64,000 nucleotides of DNA. Origin: Staphylococcus saccharolyticus. GTDB taxonomy: Bacteria > Bacillota > Bacilli > Staphylococcales > Staphylococcaceae. Location: the NCBI RefSeq assembly GCF_900458815.1, contig NZ_UHDZ01000001.1, positions 62,001 to 126,000 on the forward strand. The letters are read 5' to 3'. The notes beneath the pieces were generated by a model, which was not told the DNA's origin, made no database searches, and saw only the letters and a program-made list of their open reading frames with translations. Shown piece after piece: positions 19,801 through 30,847 of the stretch. Position 1 is the first letter of the stretch; each line of letters opens with the position of its first letter. The translations under genes were made by a program, and so were the position numbers.

Positions 19801-22470
19801 TCTATCTACCAAATTAGATAAAGCTGATCCGCTAATGAGTTATATCGAAAACTTGGAGTCATTTATCCCTAAATTAATTGCCGATGAGCTAAATCCAATA
19901 GAATTATTTTATAGTAGAGATAATCATTTATCTCCTACGTACTTAGCTACATTAATGCCTTGGCATAATAAAATAATACAATCTATAACCGAAAAGTTAA
20001 GAAATTTTAAAAAAGATAACTTGAATATTTTAGAGTTTGAAACTAGAAATCTAGAAGTAAGTGAAGCTATATACCAGAGTGTGGCAAACCGTGCGAGCCA
20101 TTATGACTACCTTGATACATCATATATTTCTAAAGCTATATATAAAGATAAGGATAAAGGTTTCCATTTCAAAACGACGTATAATCAAATAAAGTCTATG
20201 CAGTATGATGTCATTATCTTAATTAATGCATTACATAGAAGCTATGATGTAAATCAAACGATAGCACAATTAAAACCTAAGCTTAAGGAAGGTGGACAAT
20301 TCATAATTGTAGAGCCTAACATAAGTTTATTTATTGAGGAACTTACGGTAGACATCCTTAATGCATATATTGGTGATAATCAACATAAAAAAACATTGAA
20401 TCAGTGGATAGATTTATTTATAGCACATGAATTTGAATGCAATAACATTCAGCAACTAGGGATTCAAATGGTTTACTCAAATATATTTCACATATCACGT
20501 ACTTCAACAAATAAGACTATAATACAACAAAAATTAGTACAATTATTACCCGATTACATGATTCCATCTCATTTTATAATGTTGCATCAATTTCCGTTAA
20601 ATCAAAATGGAAAAATTGATAATAATCAATTGAGAGAATTAATAGAACCAGTACATTTAAAATCTAAATCATACGAAAATCATTATTTAAATAACACTGA
20701 AGAAATGATATTAAAAATTTGGGAATCAGAATTTAATGAAAAAATCACTGATATTAATACAAATTTCTATAAAAAAGGTGGCGATTCCTTATTAGCAACA
20801 TATATTGCTACGAAGATTGAGAATACATTCAATATAAATTTTACAATCAAAGATGCGATGGAAAATATAACGATAAAATCGCAAGCAAAGAAAGGTACAG
20901 CAGAAAGCCAATTGTCTATGTCTAGTGACATTACTGAATTTAAACAAGATGTGCAAATCAAAATATTCCTTTTAACTTAACCGATGTTCAATATTCATAT
21001 TTTATCGGTAGAAAAAAAGAATTAAACGAGAATAATGTTTCTACGCATTGCTACTTTGAGATAGATGCTTATGACTTAAACACTAAAAAATTGGAAAGTG
21101 CTTGGAATAAATTGATTCATGAATGCAAAACGAATCTATTGAAGCTAAGAGACAGACTTTCACATCAAGTTCTTGATATCTATCAATGGCCGATGTTTAA
21201 TATCAATGTTTCTTTATTGCATAATAAATTGATGAGAATTCATGTAAGTTTTGACAACTTGATATTTGACGGTTGGAGTATGTTTACTTTACTCGAACAG
21301 TGGAGTCAAATTTACTTTGATTATAAAATTGACAATCAACTCACTCATTTAAGCTTTAGAGACTATGTTTTATATTTAAACAAAATTAAAAAACTCAAAT
21401 GCTATGAAGAGGATCAAGCTTATTGGTTTGGAAGAATCTCAAGGTTCTTAAAGGCACCTAATATACCGATGGCTCAATCGACGTCGCAACATTCAAATAT
21501 TTTTACAAGAAGGTCTCATCATATAGATGAACATATGTGGAATCAACTGAAAGATAGAGCACAATCTCTTAACATTACGCCTACCACGTTACTCATAGGT
21601 GTATACGCTGAAGCTATTAGGCAAGTCAGCACTAATGATAACTTTTCATTAAATATAACACAGTTTAATAGAATACCTGTAAGTCCAGATATTAATAAAG
21701 TAATAGGAGATTTTACAACATTAACATTATTAGAAGTGGATCATGGTGGAGAACAGAAATTGAGTGAACGCTTAAAACGTATCCAAACTCAGCTTGTAAA
21801 AAATTTAGAGCACAATAAATATTCAGGTGTAGAATTCCAAAGGGACTTAAGACATTATTGTGAATTTGATGACTACGTTTTAATGCCTTTTGTCTTTACT
21901 AGCGGATTAGGAATACATGCTTTAAACAGTCGTAAACAATTTGGTGAGATTACTTACAATATTAGTCAAACCCCGCAAGTCTGGTTAGATAATCAAGTCA
22001 TAGAACGAGATAATGGATGAGATATTTATTGGGATAGTGTTGATAGTCAACTTGGAACACACAATTTAGATATGATGTTTGAGTTCTTTGTAGAAATATT
22101 ATGTCATACTTCCATAGATCAATCATATTTATACAAAGAAATAGATATAAATGATAATAAAAGAGATTTGTATTTTGAAGCAGTTAAAAGTATTGATGAA
22201 GCGGAAGAAATTAATAAATATGAAGTAACTATTCATGAGATAAATAGCATATTTGCTGATATTTTCAGTGGAACTGTACCAAGTCATTCTAGTAAATTTT
22301 TTGAAGCAGGTGGAGACTCATTTAAAGCTATAACATTAAGCAATCAAATCAGAGAAAGGTTTGGAGTTGAAATTGAACTTGCATATATTTTCACTAACCC
22401 TACCTTGAGTGAACTTGTAAGTAAAATTGAAGAAATTAAAATCACAAACGGTAGCGAAGGAGTTGTGTGA
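16809..22470 (+). pseudogene. NRPS Cy-A(MT-like)-PCP-Cy-PCP (HMWP2/EqbE-like), four frame breaks
   Basis: Read across frames this is about 1,885 residues. Domain order: cyclisation 1 (Cy1; PFQLTDVQ, DLLVADILS) 16830-18150; adenylation domain (MTSGSTGIPKG, YKTGDNGR) 18220-19530; an inserted methyltransferase-like domain 19590-20500 with a degenerate SAM motif (LNILEFETRNLE); then the A10 NGKID near 20615; PCP1 (GGDSL, Ser 20786); Cy2 (NLTDVQYSYFIGR, DNLIFDGWSM) 20975-22130; PCP2 (GGDSF, Ser 22318). This is HMWP2 minus its ArCP. It would form two thiazolines from salicyl-ArCP and Cys. Breaks: one A short near 17685, unclear TAG 19544, one A short near 20958, and TGA at 22018 where TGG fits (NG-W-DIYW). 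Confidence 0.86.
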
Positions 22471-22472
22471 AG

Positions 22473-23627
22473 ATGAAAAATTGTATTGTTTGTGGAAGTA
22501 GATTTGGTCAGTTTTATTTAGAAGCATTAAAGTGTATACCCAATGTTAATATTATTGGGATATTAGCTAATGGAAGTGAAAGATCAATAGCATGTGCAAA
22601 TTACTATAACGTTAACTTATATAAATCGGTAGAGGAGTTACCAGAGAATATAGACTTTGCTTGTGTTGCTATTAAATCAGAAGTTCAAGGTGGCCAAGGA
22701 AATCTAATAGCTGAACGAATGTTGGAAAAAGGCATCGATGTCATCTTTGAACAACCAATCTCTGAAAAAGAATATGCATTTTTATTTTCACTAGATAATA
22801 AAGAGCAAAGGTACTTTGCTATATGTAACCTTTATAGTCATCTACCAAGTGTTAAAAATTTAATTGAAAACTATAGAATGATAAAAAAAGAACAAAAAGT
22901 AAAATATATCAATATAGACTTTGCTACACAATTGTCATTTCCAGTAGCACAAATATTATCCAAGCTACTTCCGGAATCTGTAAATGCTCATTTTACTATG
23001 TTAGAACAAAATGCAGGACCTTATCAGTTTGCTACAGCAATAATCAAAGGTATTCAACTCAATTTAAATGCCCATAATATAGTTGTTGAACAAGAAAAAG
23101 AGCGATTTATGAAGATACTTTTTAGTATAAAAATAGGCTTTGAAGGTGGAGAGTTAAATCTAGTAGACCCTCATGGGTTTGCTTATTGGAGGCCGTTTAT
23201 TTATTTTCCAGATCGATATAACATTCCATCAAGTCTTTATGACAAACCACCGACTGGTATGACATATCAATATATACTCTCTACATACGATGAGCCTGAA
23301 TTCACACAACAATCTATCTTTACGGAATTGTGGCCACGTATTATTGCCGAGGAAATAAATATATATTTGGAAATTAATCAGTCTGATTTGCATCATTTCA
23401 ATACAATAGCGCAAAGTCAGATTAACACTGCACTGATATGGAAGAAAATAATGCAATCATTCGGATATCCATTACTGGTTGCTATTGATTGTTATAAGGT
23501 ATTCGATGTGAAACATTTAGTACAACATCACTCGAAAAATGAAAATACGATTGATTGTATGACGAGGTTGGAAAATGTCTGTGCACAATCAATGCTTTAT
23601 GTATTGTGTCGCCATCTAGATAGATAA
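22473..23627 (+). CDS. Thiazolinyl imide reductase (YbtU/PchG/EqbF-like)
   Basis: An NAD(P)H-dependent reductase with the Rossmann start CIVCGSRFGQFYLEAL and the characteristic VAIKSEVQGGQGN and DPHGFAYWRPFIYF segments. It reduces the second thiazoline to a thiazolidine while it is bound to the NRPS. ATG 22473 follows AAGGAG (22457-22462) and is preferred over GTG 22467. The reductase fold should end near 23550. The frame runs on without a stop into sequence that looks like the N-terminal helix region of the following methyltransferase, until TAA 23625. So the two are either fused with a nonsense codon between, or the methyltransferase starts at an internal ATG (23559). The reductase part is intact. 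Confidence 0.85.
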   Translation: MKNCIVCGSRFGQFYLEALKCIPNVNIIGILANGSERSIACANYYNVNLYKSVEELPENIDFACVAIKSEVQGGQGNLIAERMLEKGIDVIFEQPISEKEYAFLFSLDNKEQRYFAICNLYSHLPSVKNLIENYRMIKKEQKVKYINIDFATQLSFPVAQILSKLLPESVNAHFTMLEQNAGPYQFATAIIKGIQLNLNAHNIVVEQEKERFMKILFSIKIGFEGGELNLVDPHGFAYWRPFIYFPDRYNIPSSLYDKPPTGMTYQYILSTYDEPEFTQQSIFTELWPRIIAEEINIYLEINQSDLHHFNTIAQSQINTALIWKKIMQSFGYPLLVAIDCYKVFDVKHLVQHHSKNENTIDCMTRLENVCAQSMLYVLCRHLDR

Positions 23628-24586
23628 CATCAAGTGTATAAGTACGAAGAAGTCATTGAGCATTTAAACGTTAAAAAAAGTACCACAATATTATTAAACG
23701 ATGGCTTAGTTATTTAGTTAATAAGAATTACATTATTAAGACAAATGCAGGAAATTATCTATTTGAAACGCAGTTGATATCAGAGTCTGCAATCCTTAAA
23801 GTATGGCAAACACTTGAATTAAATTGGAATCCAAAGGTAATGCCAACATCTGTAATTAAATATTTTAAATCACATTTTGAGCATATAGCTGGGATATTAA
23901 CAGGAAAAACTTCGGCTAATTTATTATTATTTGAGCATGGGAATAATACAATAGCAGATGATTTGTATCAAAATACTGCTATTGCACGATTTATCAATGA
24001 GCAAATTGAAAAATACATCAATCATCTTACCGAAAATGAATCATTATCAATTTTAGAGTTAGGAGCCGGTACAGGTGCTACTACTTTAAAGATAGTAGAT
24101 AGGTTAGGAAAATCATATAAGGGAGAATATATTTTTACGGATATTTCACATTATTTCATTGTATCGGCAAAAGAAAGATTTCAGCAATACCCTTTTATGA
24201 AGTACAGTATTGTGGACATAGATCATACATATGAGAAATCGCTTATAAGTAATAAAAAATTTGATGTTATTATCGCAGTGGGTGTGATGAATAATTCCCA
24301 AGATATTAAATGTTTACTTAACCAATTGCATCAAAAATTAACTGAAAAAGGAAAATTATTGATTGGTGAAGCATACGGTGAATCTTCAGTCATTCTTATG
24401 ACTCAGGCTTTTATGATGAAAGAACCTAAAGATGTGAGAAAACTTAAAAGTATGACCTTTTTGAATTTAGAAGATTGGTACAACATTTTTGAAGAAACTG
24501 GCTTTAAGTTGTTGCGTAAAGACCCTTTTCAAATTGATGAATTAGCTCAATTTAAACAAGCGCTTTTTATATTAGAAAAGAGGTAA
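23559..24586 (+). pseudogene. SAM-dependent methyltransferase of the NRPS line, broken near its start
   Basis: A winged-helix-like lead (MTRLENVCAQSMLYVLC..., then YEEVIEHLNVKK and IIKRWLSYLV) precedes a Rossmann methyltransferase with an intact SAM motif, SILELGAGTGATTLKI (24048-24095). This architecture is that of the C-methyltransferase domains of HMWP1 and related synthetases, here a separate protein. It would alpha-methylate one thiazoline. TAA 23625-23627 lies between DR and HQVYKYEE in the same frame, and a run of seven A near 23672 needs one more A to join the halves. It ends two bases before the next gene. The SAM motif, unlike that in the preceding NRPS, looks functional. Confidence 0.78.
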
Positions 24587-24588
24587 GT

Positions 24589-25282
24589 GTGTATAAAATT
24601 GGTCACTTGCATTACAAAGTTAAAAGTCTAACGAATGCTATCAATACAATTAAATAAACTTGGTTTTAACGTAGAAAAAGCCAGTGCCAACTCCAAAAAT
24701 GCATTTATTTGGTTTGAAACAGGTCCTTATATCGAACTTATAGAGATGAATAATGTTTTAATACCTTTTGCTTATATATTTAGATGGTTATATGGCAAAG
24801 CAATGAAAGAACGATGGAAAAAATGGTGTGGTAAAAAAGAAGGTTTTGTAGACTTTGCAATCGAACCTATTATTGAACATTTAAAATCCATCAATAGATT
24901 TACTCAAAATCAAGAGATACTACGTAATTTCGGTATTCATTCAAGTAAAGTCATTACTTGGAGTAGAAAGAATTTAAATGATGAGAAAATTTATTTTAGT
25001 TACCTACCAATACTACCGGTATCTTTACCATTTGTAGTATCAGATTATAGTGTAGTTCAAAGACCTAAGTGTATTTTACATAAGAACAACTTAGTGAAAG
25101 TAGAAAAAGTGAACTTTATATGTAAAGGGCCAGAATATACTAAGTTAAAGAAAATATTATCAAATGATTCATGCATACAACTCGTTGTAGGAAGTGTTTC
25201 GAAAGTTGACCAAGTCATTTTAAAAAATAAAAACGGAGAGCTTTATCAGTTAACTAACCAAATGACTATAGAAAAGAAGTGA
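24589..25282 (+). pseudogene. VOC/glyoxalase-like protein inside the siderophore locus, one frameshift
   Basis: GTG 24589 begins YKIGHLHYKVKSLTNAI, and after one extra A near 24645 the frame continues LGFNVEKAS...FIWFETGPYIELIEM. This is a vicinal-oxygen-chelate fold of the glyoxalase-like type, here 231 residues with an extended C-terminal part that I do not recognise. The gene sits between the methyltransferase and the terminal NRPS, and its stop overlaps the next start (GTGA), so it belongs to the operon. Yersiniabactin and pyochelin clusters have no VOC protein that I know of. It could be a tailoring, chelation or resistance protein; function unknown. Confidence 0.6.
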
Positions 25283-28055
25283 ATAGCTTGAAAATAGAAG
25301 ATAAATTAATTGCTCTATATCGTAGTGGTGTAAATGTATGGATTGAAGATAATCAGTTGCATTATAAAAGTATAAACAACCAGTTACTAAGCGAAGATTT
25401 AATGTTCCTAAAAGAGAACAAGAGAAATATTATGATGCTTCTAAAATCAAATAGTAAGTATGAATTATTTAATAATGCCACTCAGTTTCCACTAAAAGAT
25501 ATTCAAAGTGCATATATGATAGGTAAGAAAAGTGATTTTGGAGAAGTCTCTAGTCATGTGTATTTTGAAGTTTATTTTCCGCAATTAGAAGAATATAAAG
25601 TTAATCAGGTGTGGAACAAATTAATAGCAAAGCACGAAGCACTAAGAACAGTCATTGATTCATGGGAAACTCAACACATATTAGATGAAAATAGAAATTA
25701 CCAAGTGTTATTTAATGAGGGTGAACATCAGTGCAATGACACACGCTATAAATTAATGAATAAATCTTATAATCCATCTATATGACCATTATTTGATATA
25801 GAAGTAAGCCAATTAAATGATCAATCGCTCTTACATTTGTCTTTTGACTTTTTAATCCTTGATTGGACAAGCATCTGGATTTTATTGAAAGAATTTGAAA
25901 TAGAGTATTTTAACGATGATAGCAACGTCGAATTACAGCAAAGTCAAAGTCTAAAAGAGATTTATAAAAACAATGAATTGAAAAAAGCAAGGTCTAAATA
26001 TTTGTACGATCAATCCTATTGGATGAATAAAATGGAGAGTCTGGGCAATTACCCTCAATTACCAATAAAAATGAAAGAAGTTAAAAATGAATTTTCAAGA
26101 AAAACATTTTCACTTCAGAAGGCAACTTGGGACAGTATCAAAGAAGTTTCACACATTCATGGTTTAACTTATAACACGATAGCTTTGACAGCTTTTGCAT
26201 GTGTCATAAATAAATGGGCGCAACAGAGAAAATTTGTAGTGAACTTAACTACCATGAATAGAAAGGCTAAAAATGAAAACATAGACTATGTTATTGGAGA
26301 TTTCACATCAACTAATTTATTGTCGGTAAATATAGATGAGGACGCATCATTTTTAAATAATGCTAAAACGTTACAAGATGATTTGTTTAGAGATCTTCAA
26401 CATAGTGACTTTTTAGGTGTACAAGTAATAAGAGAATTAAGGAAATCTAATCCTAATTGTATCTTCCCAATTGTCTTTACAAGTTCATTAGGAATGACTG
26501 GTATGAATTATGACTATATGAAACTTGGACATACAGGTATCAGTCAGTCTCCACAAGTGTTTATGGATTGTCAAATCATGGAATTAAATGGTGAATTACA
26601 TGTCAATATTGATACAAGGATAGGTGTGTTTAACGAAGCATTTATAGATGCTTTTACAAATGATTATCAACAATGTTTATTAGATATTGCTGAAAATAAT
26701 AAATTCATGCAAACATTGAAGCCTTGGTATTTTGTTGAACGTAGCTCACAACAATTTAATGAAATAATTCAGAATAGTAACAACAATTCGGATGAGTTGC
26801 ATCTTAAGAAAGTGAAGATTGACTACAATATTTTGCCAGAGACATTGGTGCAAAATATTGTTGAACAATGTAAGAAAATGATGCAAGTAGATATATTAAA
26901 TGATGATGATAATTTCTATAGACATGGTGCAGATTCGTTAATATTAGCAAGGCTTTCGACAACCATTATCAATATTTGTAAAGAACATCAGCTAACTCAT
27001 TTGAATTTTGATAATTTGTTAAGAGTTTTATTAGCGGAACCTACAATAAGTAGAATTTTAGAAGAGCTTAATAATACCTTATTATCAGAACATGCACATG
27101 ACCTCGAAAAAGACCGTTCCGTTGGGGAGTTAACATTATTTAAAGAAGAAGGACAAGTGCTTAAAGTATTTTTTCATGCAGGTCTAGGGACAATGAATTG
27201 CCTAAGATACGTGCTTGAAGAACTCAAACACACTGACCATGATGCTATCGCAGGCGTTACAATTTTGAACCAACAACAGTACTGTCGCATAGAAAGAAGT
27301 CAGTTAGTTAAAATAATCAGTGAATCATATGCTGAATTGATTGTAGATTCAGGATACGAAGATGTGCATTTAGTGGGATACTGCTCTCTGGTGGACTTAT
27401 TGCGTTAGAAGTAGCGAGCATACTTATGCTCAGTGATGACATTAATGTTGAGCATGTTACATTAATTGATACGTCTCCATCACCTATATCGAAAATAGAC
27501 TATATGGTTTCTGAAATGTCTTTTATACAAAATTATTTTATAACAATTAAAGATGTACTACCCAATATTGATTACAGTAAGTTAAATCAAAGTATTAAAG
27601 CAATGTACATTGATAAAAGTACACATGCAGATTATGACTTACTCAAGTTTATTAGTAAACAGTATGGATGTAATGATTCTATGAGAATGGAATTAGAATA
27701 CTTTTTCAAAACATTGACGTTTGAGGAACGATTTGAAAAATATGCTAAAGTCATCGGAACTCAACAAGGACAACAGGATGAAATGAACAAAGAATTTTTA
27801 ATATCTACCTATAAAACACAAATGGCTAGTTGGGAAGGCGCACACATGGTACCGACGACTTATATTGGAGATGTAACATATCTCAAAGCAGAAAACCAAG
27901 CAGGATTTGATTTACTTCCAATTCAAGATAGTCATGATTTTTGGAAACAATGTTGTATCGGTAATTTTGAAGAAAGATATATACCTGGAAATCACTATGA
28001 TTGTGTAGAAGATGTTGAAAATGCAACATATGTTGCACGTTTACTAAGAAAATAA
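25279..28055 (+). pseudogene. NRPS docking-Cy-PCP-TE (EqbG-like), two breaks
   Basis: Read through, about 924 residues. An N-terminal TubC-like docking region (about 1-55) precedes Cy3 (PLKDIQSAYMIGK; active-site FDFLILDWTS) from 25485 to about 26770, PCP3 (HGADSLILA, Ser near 26935) and a thioesterase (VFFHAGLGT; nucleophile elbow GYCSGG after frame repair). There is no A domain, so PCP3 must be charged in trans by the only Cys-type A domain, in the preceding NRPS. It would add and cyclise the third Cys and release the product. Breaks: TGA 25783 where TGG restores NPSI-W-PLFDI, and an extra CT near 27387-27392 inside the elbow. The elbow residue is Cys, not Ser. Confidence 0.84.
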
Positions 28056-28068
28056 AGGAGATTTATAT

Positions 28069-28642
28069 ATGCAAAAATAAACAATTAGAAATTTAATTAC
28101 AGTAGGTATTTTCACAGCCATTTATTTAGTTATATTTTTTGTAACATTTATGATTGGATATATTCCATTTTTAATTCTAGGTCTCATTTGTCCAATTATT
28201 TGTGGCATTCCTTTTATCTTATATGTTATGAAAATAGATAAATTTGGCATGGTGACATTAACAGGGACAATCCTAGGACTTGCTTTTACAGTAATGGGGA
28301 GTGGTCTGATTATGATTCCAGCTGGCTTTATTTTTGGTTTGCTCGCAGATTTTATGATGAAAGCAGGTCATTATAAAAAATGGAAACATATCTCATGGGG
28401 GGTATGCATGCTTCTCACTATGGATGATGGGATTTGCAATGCGTATGTATATTGCTAGAGATCAATGCTTTAAAGAAATTAGAAAGTCGTATGGACAAGA
28501 CTATGTCAATGTTTTGAGATCCATTACACCACTTTGGATGTTACCAGTAATGTTTATTTTAACTATTATAGGTGGTCTTATAGGTGCTTATTTAGGTAAG
28601 AAAATGTTTAATAAACACTTTAAAAAGGCGGGACTTGTGTGA
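28069..28642 (+). pseudogene. ECF transporter S component, MptD/Trep-Strep family (EqbH-like)
   Basis: A hydrophobic 190-residue membrane protein with about five helices, followed directly by T and A components of an ECF transporter. It would be the substrate-binding subunit. ATG 28069 follows AAAGGAG. TAA at 28078-28080 (codon 4: MQK-stop-TIRN) and one extra G in a G6 run near 28396-28401 (ISWG-YACFSLWMMG after repair) break it. Its 3' end overlaps the T-component start (GTGTGA). A role in siderophore or metal traffic is inferred from position only. Confidence 0.72.
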
Positions 28643-29370
28643 AGCCCACTATCAATGGATTAGTTGATCGTAGAAATATACTTGCAAAATTAGATCCTAG
28701 AACAAAGATTTTACTAACTATCACAATCAGTACAATTCTAATATCAAATGGTAGTTCACAGAATATTATAAGACTCTTGTTAACGTTATTTTCACTTATT
28801 CTTTTGTTGAGTATTAATAGAAAAAGTCAGTTTTTAAAATGTGTAGGAATTTTTATTGCATTATTTTTAATACAAGAATGGGTAATACCACAATCTCACG
28901 GTATGCTGAAATTCATCCTTCTAGGTTTGATTGGAATATTTATGAATATGTTGCCAGGATTCATTGTTGGATACTATACCTTGTGTTCTACGAAAGTAAA
29001 TGAATTTATAGCTGTAATGGAGAAAATGAAATTTCCACGTAGCATAATTATTCCAATAACAGTCATTTTTAGATTCTTTCCAACTATTGGAGAAGAACAC
29101 AAACATATTAATGATGCTATGAAAATGCGAGGAATAACATTTACTCATCATTTCTTAAAAGTTATTGAATATCGTTTAATACCACTTATTATTTCAGTAG
29201 TTAAGATTGGCAATGATTTATCTTTTATAGCGATGACAAGAGGAATAGATTCTCCCCATGCAAGAACAAATGTTTGTACTGTCAAATTTAAACTACTCAA
29301 TAAGCTGTTATGTTTAGTGTTGCTGGTATTGTGGATGGTTTATTTCAAGGAGAAGTTGTTTAATGATTAA
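28639..29370 (+). CDS. ECF transporter T component (EcfT/CbiQ-like, EqbI-like)
   Basis: A 243-aa membrane protein with KLDPRTKILLT near the start and two Ala-Arg-Gly-type coupling motifs, AMKMRGITF and AMTRGIDSP, which are the cytosolic helices that contact the ATPases. GTG 28639 overlaps the previous stop, and the end overlaps the ATPase gene by 8 bases. It couples ATP hydrolysis to the S component at 28069. Intact. Confidence 0.83.
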   Translation: MKPTINGLVDRRNILAKLDPRTKILLTITISTILISNGSSQNIIRLLLTLFSLILLLSINRKSQFLKCVGIFIALFLIQEWVIPQSHGMLKFILLGLIGIFMNMLPGFIVGYYTLCSTKVNEFIAVMEKMKFPRSIIIPITVIFRFFPTIGEEHKHINDAMKMRGITFTHHFLKVIEYRLIPLIISVVKIGNDLSFIAMTRGIDSPHARTNVCTVKFKLLNKLLCLVLLVLWMVYFKEKLFND

Positions 29371-30817
29371 ATTTCAAAATGTAACATTCAACTATGTTTC
29401 ATCAGAACAGCCAGCGATTAAAGATATAACATTTCATATTCATCCAGGAGAACTAGCAGTATTTTGTGGTAAATCTGGGAGTGGCAAGTCAACAATTAGT
29501 AAATTAATCAATGGATTAATACTTAAAGTACAAAATGGTAATATTTCAGGACAAGTTTACCTAGATGGTCGCAATATTTCAGATATTAATATGTTTCAAT
29601 TATCCCAAATCGTTGGTAGCGTGTTTCAAAATCCTAAAACACAATTTTATAACGTCGACACGACAAGTGAGTTGGCATTCAATTTAGAAAATCAAGGCAT
29701 AGACAGTACAATCATTGTCGATAAAATTAAAACGATAATGACAGAATTTGAGATTGAACATTTGTTAAATCGTAATATTTTTGAGTTATCTGGTGGAGAG
29801 AAACAAATCATTGCGTGTGCAACGGTGCTAATTACAAATCCAGATATTGTTGTGTCAGACGAACCTTCATCTAATTTAGATATGTATAGTATCAAAAAAT
29901 TGAGAGAAATGATTAGCTATTTAAAGCAAAAAGGGAAAACGATTGTTCTTATCGAACATTGATTAGATTAGATCATCGATATTGCTAATCATGTTTACTA
30001 TATGGCGAATGGTAAAATTCATTCGGATTATGATGTCAAAGACTTTATATTACTTAGCAGTCAGACATACGAACGTATGGGAATTAGATATGGTCAAAGC
30101 GAAACATTAAAGCATCATGTAACTTTGAAAAAGGATGTTATGGAACTAAATCATTTTATATTTACCTATAACAAAATGAGTAAACACGAACAATTAGATA
30201 TAGAATCAATCAAGATACCTACTAATGAAGTGGTGGCAATCATTGGAAATAATGGAAGTGGCAAATCGACTTTTGCCCAATGTTTAAGCGGACTGCTAAA
30301 ACGCTTCAAAGGTCAGGTGTTGTGTGATAACGAAAAATATCATCGCAAGCAGTTGTTAAGGCAGAGTTATATGGTCTTCCAAGATGTAAATACTCAACTT
30401 TTTACAGAATGCTTAGATCAAGAGTTGAGATTACAAAATATTCAAGTTTCAGAAACACAGAGTGATGCTTTGTTAAATCATATACATTTATTAGATAAAA
30501 AATTTGAACATCCATTAGCTCTTTCTGGAGTAGAAAAGCAAAGGATGGCTATTGCTACTGCGTTGTTAAGTGGTAAAGAAATGATTGTTTTTGATGAACC
30601 TACTTCAGGATTAGATTTATATCACATGCAAGAAATAGCAAAGCTCATCAGTGATTTACATGCTAAAGGCAAAAAAATATTCATTATTACACATGATAAA
30701 TCATTAATATTAGAACTCTGTACATATGTTTTACATTTTTCTGAGGGAAGAATTGTAAATCATTATGCCTTAGATAATCAAGGTTTAGAACATTTAAATC
30801 CCTATTTTAACATATAA
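29363..30817 (+). pseudogene. Double ECF/cobalt-type ABC ATPase (EqbJ-like), two stop codons in the linker
   Basis: One 484-codon frame carrying two nucleotide-binding domains. NBD1: Walker A GKSGSGKST, signature LSGGEKQ, Walker B VSDEPSSNLD. NBD2: Walker A GNNGSGKST, signature ALSGVEKQR (second Gly replaced by Val), Walker B VFDEPTSGLD, and H-loop THDKS. In-frame TGA 29960 and TAG 29969 fall just after the first H-loop (IEH), so the first half could still be made alone and the second could restart at ATG 30002. A fused EcfA-EcfA' energising the T component. The unusual second signature suggests one degenerate ATPase site. Confidence 0.8.
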
Positions 30818-30847
30818 AATAAGCGAGATGAAAGGAGTAAATTGCTT

